From assembly GCA_964496495.1 (NCBI GenBank), contig CAZBZU010000006.1:39566-103565 (forward strand): a stretch of 64,000 nt of DNA. Direction: 5' to 3'. The notes under the pieces were generated by a model. That model was not told where the DNA came from. It saw only the letters and a list, made by a program, of their open reading frames with translations, and ran no database searches. Shown here piece by piece: positions 27,311-35,968 of the stretch (its first letter is position 1; each line of letters begins with the position of its first letter). This DNA is from JASBRS01 sp964496495 (GTDB lineage Bacteria > Deinococcota > Deinococci > Deinococcales > Trueperaceae). The translations under genes and the position numbers were made by a program.

Positions 27311-27353
27311 CGTTCCCCGCCCCACCGGAGGCCGTCCGGTGGGGCGGGGAACG
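27311..27353 (-). promoter_or_regulatory. Long perfect hairpin between the binding-protein and permease genes
   Basis: CGTTCCCCGCCCCACCGG (27311-27328) pairs perfectly with 27336-27353, giving an 18-bp stem and 7-base loop. There is no U tract. Its position between a binding protein and its permeases suggests mRNA 3'-end protection or partial termination that keeps binding protein in excess. Confidence 0.8.
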
Positions 27354-27383
27354 CGTGCGCCCCGAAGGGCGCGCGCGGCGAGC

Positions 27384-28937
27384 TCACTTCAGGCCGACGT
27401 TCTCGAGCCCGAAGAACATCTGCGTCGGGTTGAGGACGAAGCCGGTGACGTTGTCGGTGGTGGCGCGCACCTGCAGGGTGTTGTTGAGGAAGATCCAGGG
27501 GGCGTCCTGCCAGATGAGCTGCTGCGCCTGCTGGTAGAGCTGCACGCGCTGGGCGTGGCCGGTCTGGGCCTGGGCCTGGGCGAGCAGGCTGTCCACCTGC
27601 GCGTTCTTGTAGTGCGCGGTGTCGCCCACCGGGATGGTCGATGAGTCGAACAGCTCGTAGAGGAAGTTGTCCGGGTCGCCGTTGTCGCCGGACCAGCCGG
27701 TCATGGCCATGCCGTGGTAGTCGCCCGAGCGCACCTTGGAGAGGAACGAGCCGAACTCCATCTGCTGGATGGACACGTCGACGCCGATCTTCTTCAGGTA
27801 GCTCTGGATCGCCACCGCCATCTGAGCGCCGGCCGGGTTGTAGCCGCGCGCCGAGTTGTAGGCCAGCAGCTCCGCCTTGAAGCCGTTGGGGTAGCCGGCC
27901 GCGGCCAGGAGCTGCTTCGCCTTCTCGGGGTTGTACGTGTAGGGCGAAAGGCTTCCGTCGTAGCTCCACTGCGCCTTGGGGATGGGCGCCGTCATCGGTA
28001 CGGCAAGGTCGTTGTAGAGCGACTTGTCGATTGCGTTCCGGTCGATGGCGTAGTTGAGGGCCTGCCGCACGCGGGCATCGTCGAAGGGCTTGGTGTCGGT
28101 CGGCAGGGCGATGCCGTTGACCGTCAGCCCCGGCTGCGTGACGAGCTTCAGGTGCGCGTCGGACTTGATGGCCGGGATGATCTGGCTGGACACGTCGGCC
28201 AGGATCTGCACCTGCCCCTGCTTCATCTGGAGAAGCGCCGTCTGGGCGTCCGGGATCACCTTGAAGATGACGCGGTCGACCTTGGGCTTGCCGCCCCAGT
28301 AGTCCGGGTTGGCCTCGAGCGTGACGTGGTCGTTGTGCACCCACTCCTTGAAGATGAAGGGGCCCGTTCCGACGGGGTTGTTGCGGAAGTCCTTGCCGTA
28401 CTTCGCCGCCGCGGTCGGGCTCACCACGCCGTTCCAGACCATCGCCAGGCTGGTGAGGAAGGGCGCCGAGGGCTGCTTGAGCTTGAACTGGACGGTGTAG
28501 TCGTCAAGCGCCTTGTAGCTCGCGACCGCGTCGTAGGTGAAGTGGATGTAGCTCTCGACGGGACCAGTGTTGTAGATGTACGCGGGATCGCTCTTGTTGA
28601 ACAGCCTGTCGAGGCTCTTGACGTATGTCTGCGCGTCGAACGGCGTACCGTCGGAGAACTTGACCCCGTGCCGCAAGTGGAACGTGTACGTCAACCCGTC
28701 CGCCGAGATGTCCCAGCTCTCGGCCAGACCGGGCTCCACATCCACGGTTCCGGGCTTGTAACGGACCAGGCTGTCGTAGACGGCCGACATGACGAAGCCG
28801 GAGGTGTTGTTGAGCACGGCCTCCGGATCGAAACCTGTGGGGTCGGCCTGGATCGCGATGACCAGTGTCTTCTGCGCGAACCCGACCGTCGCGAGAAGCG
28901 CCAGCAACGCAACGAGAATGGTAAGCGTTCGTTTCAT
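27384..28937 (-). CDS. Peptide-type ABC transporter substrate-binding protein (SBP_bac_5, system 1)
   Basis: 517 aa. The signal peptide MKRTLTILVALLALLATVGFAQ is cleaved after an A-x-A-like site; there is no lipobox. The cluster C binding-protein body is clear: LAESWDISADGLTYTFHLRHGVKFSDGTPF near residue 70, NPVGTGPFIFKEWVHNDHVTLEANPDYWGGKPKVD near 190, and DVSIQQMEF near 390. Binds peptides or similar solutes in the periplasm for the two permeases downstream. ATG at 28937 follows AGGAGG. Transcribed from the promoter at 29074-29102, whose -10 lies under a GntR-type operator. Confidence 0.93.
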   Translation of the reverse strand: MKRTLTILVALLALLATVGFAQKTLVIAIQADPTGFDPEAVLNNTSGFVMSAVYDSLVRYKPGTVDVEPGLAESWDISADGLTYTFHLRHGVKFSDGTPFDAQTYVKSLDRLFNKSDPAYIYNTGPVESYIHFTYDAVASYKALDDYTVQFKLKQPSAPFLTSLAMVWNGVVSPTAAAKYGKDFRNNPVGTGPFIFKEWVHNDHVTLEANPDYWGGKPKVDRVIFKVIPDAQTALLQMKQGQVQILADVSSQIIPAIKSDAHLKLVTQPGLTVNGIALPTDTKPFDDARVRQALNYAIDRNAIDKSLYNDLAVPMTAPIPKAQWSYDGSLSPYTYNPEKAKQLLAAAGYPNGFKAELLAYNSARGYNPAGAQMAVAIQSYLKKIGVDVSIQQMEFGSFLSKVRSGDYHGMAMTGWSGDNGDPDNFLYELFDSSTIPVGDTAHYKNAQVDSLLAQAQAQTGHAQRVQLYQQAQQLIWQDAPWIFLNNTLQVRATTDNVTGFVLNPTQMFFGLENVGLK

Positions 28938-29063
28938 ACCGCCTCCTATTGCGAAGATGCACGTTCAGGAGCGTGAGGTAGCGACGGGAACGCGAGCACC
29001 CGCCCGCGCTCCGCGCGTACGGTGATTCCCCCTCTCCGTCGTGCGAAGATTGAACGACGAAAG

Positions 29064-29102
29064 TTGTTACACGAATATAGGACAATCGCCTGTGGGCGTC
29101 AA
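29064..29102 (-). promoter_or_regulatory. Promoter of ABC system 1 with overlapping 8-6-8 operator
   Basis: Minus strand: TTGACG (29102-29097), 17 bases, TATATT (29079-29074), a near-consensus promoter. The dyad TTGTTACA (29064-29071), six bases, TAGGACAA (29078-29085) covers the -10. The left half matches the GntR half-site TGTTACA; the right half is degenerate. The divergent GntR at 29274 is the obvious repressor. Confidence 0.75.
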
Positions 29103-29191
29103 CGTGGTCGGTCCGCGAGGGCCACAAACAGCTTCCGAGGCGCGCTCCACACAGCACTTCCCTGGCACGCTGGTCGCGACAGGACGCCGCC

Positions 29192-29232
29192 TTGACTTCG
29201 CCGAGAGTGCTCGTTACAGTCATATGTAACAG
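29192..29232 (+). promoter_or_regulatory. Promoter and 8-6-8 operator of the second GntR operon
   Basis: TTGACT (29192-29197), 17 bases, TACAGT (29215-29220). The dyad TCGTTACA (29211-29218), GTCATA, TGTAACAG (29225-29232) overlaps the -10, as at the first GntR promoter. The right half-site TGTAACAG is identical in both. Confidence 0.8.
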
Positions 29233-29273
29233 TTTTCCGCGGTAGTCCAGGAACTCCAGGAAAGGGAACCACT

Positions 29274-30308
29274 GTGCCCTTCCGCCCATTCATCGACCGA
29301 GCCAGCACGGTCGCTCTCGGCGTTCAGCTACGGGGACAGATCGAGTACGCCATCGCATGCGGAGACCTGAACCCGGGCACGCGGCTGCCAACCGTCCGGC
29401 AGCTCGCCGAGACCCTAGGCGTCTCGCCGGTGACCATCTCTCAGGTCTATCGGGAGCTCCAGAAGGGCGGCCTCTTGGAGGCGCTACCCGGCCGAGGCAC
29501 CTACGTCACCGAGACCATCGGCGTGCCGATGGGGGGCGACCAGGATCGTCAGCTCGAAGCCATCCTGGACCGCCTCGCCATCGAGGGGAAACGCATGGGC
29601 CTCGAGGCGGGGCAACTCCTGGATCGCGTGGCAGCGCGCCTCGATCGCAGCGAAACCCGAGAGCGCGAAATCACGATCCTCCTTGTCGGGTTGTTCGAGG
29701 GCGCCACCGTCGGATACGGTGATGCGCTTCAGGAAGCCCTGGCAGGATCCGCGCGCGTCCGCTCGACGACGTTCGACGACCTCCCCAAGGACGCCCGTTC
29801 CACGAAGGCGGACTTCGATCTGTTCGTGACCCTCCCCTACCGTGTATCGCAGCTGCGCAACCTCATCGGTCCTGGCGCTCTGGTCACCTACCTGCGCTTT
29901 CAGCCGAGTGAGCACACGCGTGTGTCGCTGGCCCGCATCGATCCGCGCGACCGCGTGCTCGGCGTGGCCCGACTTCCTGGATTCCTGCCGGCACTCGAGG
30001 CAGGAATCGCCCAGTACGCACCTCACCTCGCCAAGGTGGCCTATTGCCTGGTAACGGATCCCCACCTGCCGAGCCTGGTGTCGGCCAACGACGTCGTCGT
30101 CTACGCCAGTGGCGCCGAAGAGGTACGAACCCACCGGGGCGCCCACGAACGTGCCTTCGAGTTCCGGCACACCCCCGACCCCACCTTCGTCGAGGCGCAC
30201 ATCCTTCCTATCGTCAGAGCGCTGCGAACCGGAAGGCCCCTTCCCGACGTTCCTGCTTCACCCCACGACAACCACGAGATACGGGTCCCGTCGGAAGGGA
30301 GCCCATGA
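29274..30308 (+). CDS. GntR family regulator, paralogue 2
   Basis: 344 aa. GntR winged helix at about residues 18-82 (GTRLPTVRQLAETLGVSPVTISQVYRELQKGGLLE...GRGTYVTE), then a C-terminal domain homologous in layout to the regulator at 19835-20821 (LLVGLFEGATVGYGDALQEAL, GFLPALEAGIAQYAPHLAKV, DVVVYASGAEEV). The GTG at 29274 follows AAAGGGAACC. It heads a rightward operon (deacylase, two permeases, binding protein) and is divergent from ABC system 1. Dyads overlie both promoters, so it probably represses uptake until an inducer, perhaps an imported peptide or its product, is bound. Confidence 0.82.
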   Translation: MPFRPFIDRASTVALGVQLRGQIEYAIACGDLNPGTRLPTVRQLAETLGVSPVTISQVYRELQKGGLLEALPGRGTYVTETIGVPMGGDQDRQLEAILDRLAIEGKRMGLEAGQLLDRVAARLDRSETREREITILLVGLFEGATVGYGDALQEALAGSARVRSTTFDDLPKDARSTKADFDLFVTLPYRVSQLRNLIGPGALVTYLRFQPSEHTRVSLARIDPRDRVLGVARLPGFLPALEAGIAQYAPHLAKVAYCLVTDPHLPSLVSANDVVVYASGAEEVRTHRGAHERAFEFRHTPDPTFVEAHILPIVRALRTGRPLPDVPASPHDNHEIRVPSEGSP

Positions 30309-30312
30309 CACG

Positions 30313-31281
30313 ATGCCGCCTCGGAGCCCGACAGACCGCCACGCCAGCCCATTACGACCCCCGGACCCATCTCCCGGGCAACGCTGGCAGGGCATGCTGT
30401 ATCCCCACGGCGAAGCCGGCGGGGGCGTCCCCTGCTTCGTCGCGAAAGGCTCGGGGGACGGCCCCACCGTTCTCATCACTGCGGGCATCCATGGGGCGGA
30501 GTATGCCTCGATCGCGGCCGCGCACCGGCTCGCCCAGATCGCGCCGGCAACGCTTCAGGGAACCTTGATCGTGGTGCCGATCGTGAACGTGAGCGCGTTC
30601 TTCGCCCGCAGCATCTACGTCACCCCCGAGGATGGGAAGAACCTGAATCGGGTGTTCCCCGGCAGACGCGACGGGAGCCATAGCGAGATCCTTGCTTCGT
30701 GGCTGACGGGCCTCATGGAAGGCGCCGACGCATACCTGGACCTGCACGGCGGCGACCTCATCGAGGCACTCTCGCCCTTCGCAATCCATGTGCCCGGAAC
30801 CGATGCCGTCGCCCGCCGCGCGGCCGAGCTCGCAGACGCTTTCGCGCTGCCCTACCGGATCGAAGACGCCGGCACCGGCATGACCTTCAGCGCGGCACAC
30901 GATCTTGGCATCCCCGCCGTCCTCGCGGAGGCCGGGGGCCAGGGCCTGTGGCCCGAGGCGAGCGTCTCCACGCTCACGGGTGGCGCACGGCGCATGCTGC
31001 ACAAGCTCGGAATGCTCGAGACATCGTCACCGACAGAGACCCGAACGACCGTGCTCAGCAAGTTCTCCTGGTCCCGCAGCACGGCCAACGGCTGCTGGTA
31101 CCCGGCGATCGAGGCCGGAGAGCGCGTTGCGGCCGGGCAATCCCTCGGAGTTGTCACCGACGTTCTCGGTGAGCTCCAACAGGAGGCGAAGAGCGCTGTC
31201 GACGGCATCGTGATGTTCAGCGTCACGAGCCTCGCCATCAACGAAGGCGACCCTCTGGTCGGCGTCGGCGCCACCAGCTAG
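30313..31281 (+). CDS. Succinylglutamate desuccinylase / aspartoacylase family deacylase
   Basis: 322 aa from ATG 30313, four bases past the GntR stop. Zinc ligands: GIHGAEY (His and Glu) near residue 60 and LDLHGGD near 143. GKNLNRVFPG is the conserved substrate-binding block, and the catalytic Glu is probably in VLAEAGG near 205. Members remove N-acyl groups from amino acids or acylated small molecules. The C-terminal beta domain ends EGDPLVGVG as in AstE/AspA relatives. Its place between a GntR and a peptide importer suggests it deacylates an imported N-acyl compound. Confidence 0.85.
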   Translation: MPPRSPTDRHASPLRPPDPSPGQRWQGMLYPHGEAGGGVPCFVAKGSGDGPTVLITAGIHGAEYASIAAAHRLAQIAPATLQGTLIVVPIVNVSAFFARSIYVTPEDGKNLNRVFPGRRDGSHSEILASWLTGLMEGADAYLDLHGGDLIEALSPFAIHVPGTDAVARRAAELADAFALPYRIEDAGTGMTFSAAHDLGIPAVLAEAGGQGLWPEASVSTLTGGARRMLHKLGMLETSSPTETRTTVLSKFSWSRSTANGCWYPAIEAGERVAAGQSLGVVTDVLGELQQEAKSAVDGIVMFSVTSLAINEGDPLVGVGATS

Positions 31282-31423
31282 GCCGGCAGGATTCGCTTCC
31301 CCCGATGACGTCTGCCCAAGCACCCACCAGACCCGCAATCGCGGGCAGATGGCCGAACGCACGGAGATCATGTGCCGCTTGCGGCGGCCTGGGCGGGCAT
31401 GCAGCACCACAGGCGAGGCATTC

Positions 31424-32320
31424 GTGATTCAGGAGCGCGCCACGGAGGGTGGCCGGATCGAAACACCGGCCCAGGCCGCGTTCCGTCGCTTCCGGCGCAA
31501 TCGACTCGGCGTGACGGGCTTGGCGTTGAGCTTCCTGATCGTGCTCGTCGCACTGTCGGCCCCGGTCATCGCCACGCGCAACCCGAACACGCAGTTCCCC
31601 GATGGCCTGTCGGCGATGGGAGGCCCTCTACCGCCGAGCTCGACCTTCTGGTTCGGAACGGACAACCTCGGGAGGGACCTCTACAGCCGGATCCTGTACG
31701 GGACCCGGACCTCGATGTTCGTCGCCATCTCCGCGAACATCATCTCATTGGTGATCGCGCTCGTCTTCGGCACGGTTGCCGGCTACGCTGGCGGCGTTAC
31801 CGACACGGTCCTGATGCGCATCACCGACATCCTCATCAGCTTCCCCGTTCTCCTGCTCGCCGGCTTCCTGGCCGTGGTTCTGCGGCCCGGCGTGACGGTC
31901 GTCGTGCTCGTGATCGGCTTCTCGTCATGGTTCTACCTCGCCCGGATCGTTCGTGGCGAGGTCCTCTCCGTCAAGCGCCGCGAGTACATCGAGGCCGCGA
32001 GGGCACTGGGAGCGCCGAGTGGACGCATCGTCCGGTCGCACGTCCTGCCGCAGATCCTTGGACAGGCGCTGGTGTACGGGACTCTGAACTTCTCCACGAC
32101 CGTCCTCTTCGCAGCCGCCCTCTCCTACCTAGGCATCGGCGTGCAGCCGCCCAGACCCGACTGGGGCAACATGATCGCCGAAGGGGCGCAGTATCTCACG
32201 GTCATGCCGTGGCTCGTGATCTTCCCGGGTATCTTCCTGGGCATCTCTGTGCTCGGCTTCAACCTCCTCGGAGATGGGCTTCGTGACGCTCTGGATCCGA
32301 AGAACACGGGAGGGCGCTGA
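31424..32320 (+). CDS. Dipeptide/oligopeptide ABC transporter permease, OppC/DppC type (system 2)
   Basis: 298 aa from GTG 31424, preceded by GGCGAGG; an ATG at 31349 in the same frame would add a 25-residue Arg/Cys-rich tail unlike the family. It has an N-terminal TM segment, then STFWFGTDNLGRDLYSRILYGTRTS and the EAA loop IEAARALGAPSGRIVRSHVLPQI. The C-terminus FNLLGDGLRDALDPK is classic OppC. It is encoded before its OppB partner, the reverse of system 1. Confidence 0.9.
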   Translation: MIQERATEGGRIETPAQAAFRRFRRNRLGVTGLALSFLIVLVALSAPVIATRNPNTQFPDGLSAMGGPLPPSSTFWFGTDNLGRDLYSRILYGTRTSMFVAISANIISLVIALVFGTVAGYAGGVTDTVLMRITDILISFPVLLLAGFLAVVLRPGVTVVVLVIGFSSWFYLARIVRGEVLSVKRREYIEAARALGAPSGRIVRSHVLPQILGQALVYGTLNFSTTVLFAAALSYLGIGVQPPRPDWGNMIAEGAQYLTVMPWLVIFPGIFLGISVLGFNLLGDGLRDALDPKNTGGR

Positions 32321-32322
32321 AC

Positions 32323-33258
32323 ATGCTGGAGTACCTGGGTCGGCGCCTTCTGTGGAGTGCCGTCGTACTCCTCGCAGCATCCATGATCACCTTCACGATC
32401 GGTGTCCTCATGCCTGCCAATCCTGCCAGAATGATCGCCGGTCCGAACGCTCCCGCCTCGGTCGTCGACAGCATCGCCCATGAGCTGGGCCTCGACCAGC
32501 CCGTCTACGTCCAGTACTGGCGCTACCTGACCCGAGCGCTCCACGGCAATTTCGGGCGCTCCTTCAAGACGTCGCAGAAGGTGCTCCCCACCATTCTCCG
32601 GAGGTTCCCATACACAGCTGAGCTGGCGCTCGCGGGTCTGTTCGTCGAGCTGATCATCGGTGTCAGCTTGGGAGTCGCGGCGGCCGTCTATCGGGGGTCG
32701 GGCATCGACGGCGCATCGATGGTCTTCGTGCTACTGGCCCTCGCCGTCCCGCCGTTCTGGCTCGGCATCATCCTGCTCTACCTCTTCGCGTACGTCGTTC
32801 CTATCTTCCCTCTAGGGGGCGCGGCGGGAGGTGCCTCCGCGCTGGTCCTTCCAGCGCTCACGCTTGGCGTTACAGGGTCGGCCTTCTACACCCGCATGAG
32901 CCGGGCCTCGATGCTGGAAGTGCTCTCCGAGGACTACGTGCGCACCGCCCGCGCCAAGGGCCTGAAGAAGGCCATCGTCATCTACAAGCACGCCTTCAGG
33001 AACGCACTGCGACCCATCATCACGATGGCGGGCCTCGACCTCGGCGTCTTCATGGGCGGGGTGCTCATCATCGAAGAAGTGTTCGGTTGGCCGGGCATCG
33101 GCACACTGGCCTGGCAGGCGATTCTCAACGTCGACATCCCGATGATCATGGGGACCGTGCTGTTCACGGCCGTCGTCATCGTGCTCGCCAACACAGCGGT
33201 CGACATCCTCTACGGCTTCATCGACCCACGCATCTCGTTCACGAGGGGAGGTGAGTGA
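32323..33258 (+). CDS. Dipeptide/oligopeptide ABC transporter permease, OppB/DppB type (system 2)
   Basis: 311 aa, six TM helices. MLEYLGRRLLWSAVVLLAASMITFTIG start, HELGLDQPVYVQYWRYL block, EAA loop VRTARAKGLKKAIVIYKHAFRNALRPI, and a C-terminus of FIDPRISF. It starts two bases after the OppC-type gene. Forms the membrane channel with that partner; the ATPases are not in this window. Confidence 0.93.
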   Translation: MLEYLGRRLLWSAVVLLAASMITFTIGVLMPANPARMIAGPNAPASVVDSIAHELGLDQPVYVQYWRYLTRALHGNFGRSFKTSQKVLPTILRRFPYTAELALAGLFVELIIGVSLGVAAAVYRGSGIDGASMVFVLLALAVPPFWLGIILLYLFAYVVPIFPLGGAAGGASALVLPALTLGVTGSAFYTRMSRASMLEVLSEDYVRTARAKGLKKAIVIYKHAFRNALRPIITMAGLDLGVFMGGVLIIEEVFGWPGIGTLAWQAILNVDIPMIMGTVLFTAVVIVLANTAVDILYGFIDPRISFTRGGE

Positions 33259-33260
33259 GG

Positions 33261-33293
33261 GGTAGCAGCGGAGCCGAGCACTCGGTTCCTACC
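33261..33293 (+). promoter_or_regulatory. Intergenic hairpin before the system 2 binding-protein gene
   Basis: GAGCCGAG (33271-33278), CA, CTCGGTTC (33281-33288) pair with one G-U, extended by GGTAG (33261-33265) with CTACC (33289-33293) across a 5-base bulge. Possible processing site or attenuator between permease and binding protein. Confidence 0.45.
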
Positions 33294-33377
33294 GTGGCGC
33301 CGCGCCCCTTCCACTGACACGTCGGCGGCCACATCCAGGGGTCTAGGTGCCCCACCAGTCAACTAGGAGGCAGAGGC

Positions 33378-34961
33378 TTGCGTCGTTCAATGAAAGCACT
33401 CTCACTGGTCCTCGTCACGATAGGCCTGGCCGCGTTCATGGTCGCCCAGGCCGCAACGGTCGTTCACGTGTCCTACACGGAGGACATGGCAACGCTCGAC
33501 CCGGCCATCGGGTACGACATCGAGAACTGGCCGGTCGAGCACGCCCTGTTCATCACGTTGCTCAGCTACGAGAACGGCACAACGCTCGTCCCATGGGCCG
33601 CCACGGGCATGCCATCGGTGAGCACCGACCTCAAGACCTACACCTTCCATATCCACCCGGGCATCAAGTTCTCTGACGGCGAACCCGTCGACTCTGGCGC
33701 GTTCCGCTACGCGATCGAGCGCATCCTCGATCCGAAGACGCAATCGCCGCAAGGGGGCATGGGTGGCTGGTACGGCAACCTGGTGGGCGCACAAGACTTC
33801 ATCGACGGCAAGACGGACCACGTGGCCGGCATCAAGACGCCGGACCCGCTCACCATCTCATTCACCCTCGCGAAACCCGACCGCACCTTCATGAACATCC
33901 TTGCGACCCCCTTCTCCTCCGCCGAGCCCAAGCAGGCCGTCGAGAAGTGGGGGCGAGACTACTCGCACCACGTCGTCGGAAGCGCGCAGTTCCTCCTCAA
34001 GTCGTGGGTGCCCGGCCAGAGCATGGTCTTGGTCAAGAACCCCGACTACTTCGACCCCGCCACCGCCGCCAAGGTCGACGAGATCGACTTCACCTTCAAC
34101 CTGGACCCCCAGGTCGCCTTGCTCCGCGCGCAGCGCGGCGAGATCGACGTCATCGGCGATGACATCCCGTCGGCACAGTTCCTGTCCGTGGCGAATAACC
34201 CGAAGTACAAGGCCGATCTGCACCACTTCACCCAGGTGGGCATCGACTACGTCTTCATGAACACCCAGGTCGCGCCGTTCGACAACAAGCTCGTTCGCGA
34301 AGCCGTCAACTACGCCGTCGACAAGAGCCGCATCGTCCAGCTCATGAACGGGCGCGGACAAGTAGCCAACCAGATACTCCCGCCGGCCATGCCCGGTTAT
34401 GACAGCTCGATCGAGGCGATCAGCTACAACCCGCAGAAGGCCAAGGACCTCCTCGCCCAGGCAGGGCACCCCAACGGGATTCAGGCGGACTTCATCACGC
34501 TCTCGAACCCACCCGGCCCGCAGATCGCCCAGGCACTGCAGCAGCAGATGGCAGAAGCGGGCATCAAGCTCAACATCAAGGCGCTGCCGCACGCGGAGTA
34601 CATCAACACCATCACCACGCTCAAGAAGGCGGCCATCGGATACAGCGGCTGGTATCAGGACTACCCGGACCCATCCGACTTCCTCGACGTGCTCTTCAAC
34701 TCGGCCAACGTGAAGCAGGGCTCGTTCAACCTGTCCGAGTACCAGAACGCCGCGGTGGACAAGCTCATGAACGACGCCCAGGGTCTTCCCATCGATCAGG
34801 CCTTGCCGATGTACCAGAAGGCCCAGAAGGCGATCCTCGCCGACTACCCGTGGGTCCCGCTCTTCTTCCCTGTCGAGTACAAGTGGGCCAACCCCTCGGT
34901 CACGAACTTCACGATCGATCCGGTTTGGACCTTCGTCTACGCCGCTTGGGGCAAGAAGTAG
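33378..34961 (+). CDS. Peptide-type ABC transporter substrate-binding protein (SBP_bac_5, system 2)
   Basis: 527 aa. TTG at 33378 is preferred because AGGAGG (33365-33370) is 7 bases upstream; the in-frame ATG at 33390 would be too far. The signal peptide ends near VAQA (residue 26). Body motifs: TYTFHIHPGIKFSDGEPV near residue 90, HHVVGSAQFLLKSWVPGQSMVLVKNPDYFD near 200, and DYPDPSDFLDVLFN near 430, as in dipeptide/nickel/oligopeptide binding proteins. It is last in its operon, whereas system 1 has the binding protein first. Confidence 0.92.
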   Translation: MRRSMKALSLVLVTIGLAAFMVAQAATVVHVSYTEDMATLDPAIGYDIENWPVEHALFITLLSYENGTTLVPWAATGMPSVSTDLKTYTFHIHPGIKFSDGEPVDSGAFRYAIERILDPKTQSPQGGMGGWYGNLVGAQDFIDGKTDHVAGIKTPDPLTISFTLAKPDRTFMNILATPFSSAEPKQAVEKWGRDYSHHVVGSAQFLLKSWVPGQSMVLVKNPDYFDPATAAKVDEIDFTFNLDPQVALLRAQRGEIDVIGDDIPSAQFLSVANNPKYKADLHHFTQVGIDYVFMNTQVAPFDNKLVREAVNYAVDKSRIVQLMNGRGQVANQILPPAMPGYDSSIEAISYNPQKAKDLLAQAGHPNGIQADFITLSNPPGPQIAQALQQQMAEAGIKLNIKALPHAEYINTITTLKKAAIGYSGWYQDYPDPSDFLDVLFNSANVKQGSFNLSEYQNAAVDKLMNDAQGLPIDQALPMYQKAQKAILADYPWVPLFFPVEYKWANPSVTNFTIDPVWTFVYAAWGKK

Positions 34962-34989
34962 CCCGCCTGACCGTCACCATCGCTTCACT

Positions 34990-35021
34990 GGCGTCCTGCG
35001 CAGCTGCCTGCGCAGGACGCC
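34990..35021 (+). terminator. Hairpin after the system 2 operon, probable terminator
   Basis: GGCGTCCTGCGCAG (34990-35003), loop CTGC, then its perfect complement at 35008-35021: a 14-bp stem about 30 bases after the stop codon. Only GTTCC follows, not a U run. Confidence 0.6.
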
Positions 35022-35356
35022 GTTCCATGCGCCCAGCGAGGTTTCCATATCTGCAACGGCCCGGAGCGACTGGAGCGGCCGACCATCGGGACGTGGCGGC
35101 CGGCGCGGCATGGACGCGACGGAGATAGCCTCCCGAACGCTCCAGAATCGCCGCATCGACACCGGCGCCCCCTCCCGGCCGGATCGTCTCGCCGCCACAA
35201 CCATCAACGCCCACGCAAGCGAGTCGTTCGCAGGCATGAGGGCCGCAGCTTCCAGGTCGCGGTCCAGTAGAACTCCTCGAGCACCTAGCCACTCACGACC
35301 CAATGCTGCGCCTGATCGACACCGTTCCAACAGAGGCCGTCAGCAAGTCCGCGCGA
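35022..35356. other. No gene seen
   Basis: Open frames exist but none has a domain, signal peptide or ribosome site. It lies between the operon terminator and the HNH gene. Confidence 0.4.
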
Positions 35357-35584
35357 CTAATGGCAACCGCGCGAGCTCTTGCATTCGCACCGGTGACCGG
35401 CTTGCCGAAGCGCGTACCTCGTCGTCTCTTCAGTGAACGGCTCCGGGCTCGGGCCCGGCAGGCCGTGGAACGGGGTCTTCTGGTAGCAGGGTCGGCACAT
35501 CACGATGGCGTTCGATAGGCGGTTACCCTGGCTGCGGCGCTTGTGGTGTACCTCGAGATCTTCCGTTCGCTTGCATCTACTCAC
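35357..35584 (-). CDS. Small HNH-type protein
   Basis: 75 aa from GTG 35584, with AGGAGC just upstream. CKRTEDLEVHHKRRSQGNRLSNAIVMCRPC gives the HNH core (His-His, Asn, CxxC). The C-terminus ALRQAGHRCECKSSRGCH is the Cys/His-rich tail seen in a family of small stand-alone HNH proteins. The second zinc knuckle reads CRPCYQKT where CxxCH is usual, so one ligand may be lost. Stand-alone members of about this length exist, so it is probably full-length. The biological role of the family is unknown. Confidence 0.7.
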   Translation of the reverse strand: MSRCKRTEDLEVHHKRRSQGNRLSNAIVMCRPCYQKTPFHGLPGPSPEPFTEETTRYALRQAGHRCECKSSRGCH

Positions 35585-35695
35585 GATGCTCCTCCGCTCC
35601 TACCCCAGCGCCGGCGGTCGCGTCGCTGGGAACCTCCGAGTCACGCGGTCCACGCCGGGCCTACGCCCGGTCGCGGCCCGACGCGCCGTTGTCGA

Positions 35696-35968
35696 TCATG
35701 CCGGGCCACGCTGCGCGACAGCCCCGCTGCCCAGCGCCACGCGCTTCCGCCATCGGGCCACCTGGACATAGTAGGAGTCCTGGCGCGCGAAGACGCGCCC
35801 CCGGACGGCCTCGAAGCGGCCGAACTCCACCACGCGATCGGCGAAGTACTCTGCCACGACGCGTCCGGAGAACGGGCCGACCAGGCACGGCCATTCGCCC
35901 TGCCAGAGATTCGGCACGATGACGCGCAGCCACCGTCGCGGCTCGCCTGCAGCCTGCGAAGACTCCAT
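35696..35968 (-). CDS. Small hypothetical protein
   Basis: 90 aa from the ATG at 35968, which follows AGGGAATCTAC. The sequence WLRVIVPNLWQGEWPCLVGPFSGRVVAEYFADRVVEFGRFEAV looks like a real small alpha/beta fold with conserved-looking aromatic residues. No family named. Upstream in-frame starts give an Arg-rich tail of unlikely composition. It lies between the HNH gene and the desaturase, on the same strand as both. Confidence 0.5.
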   Translation of the reverse strand: MESSQAAGEPRRWLRVIVPNLWQGEWPCLVGPFSGRVVAEYFADRVVEFGRFEAVRGRVFARQDSYYVQVARWRKRVALGSGAVAQRGPA

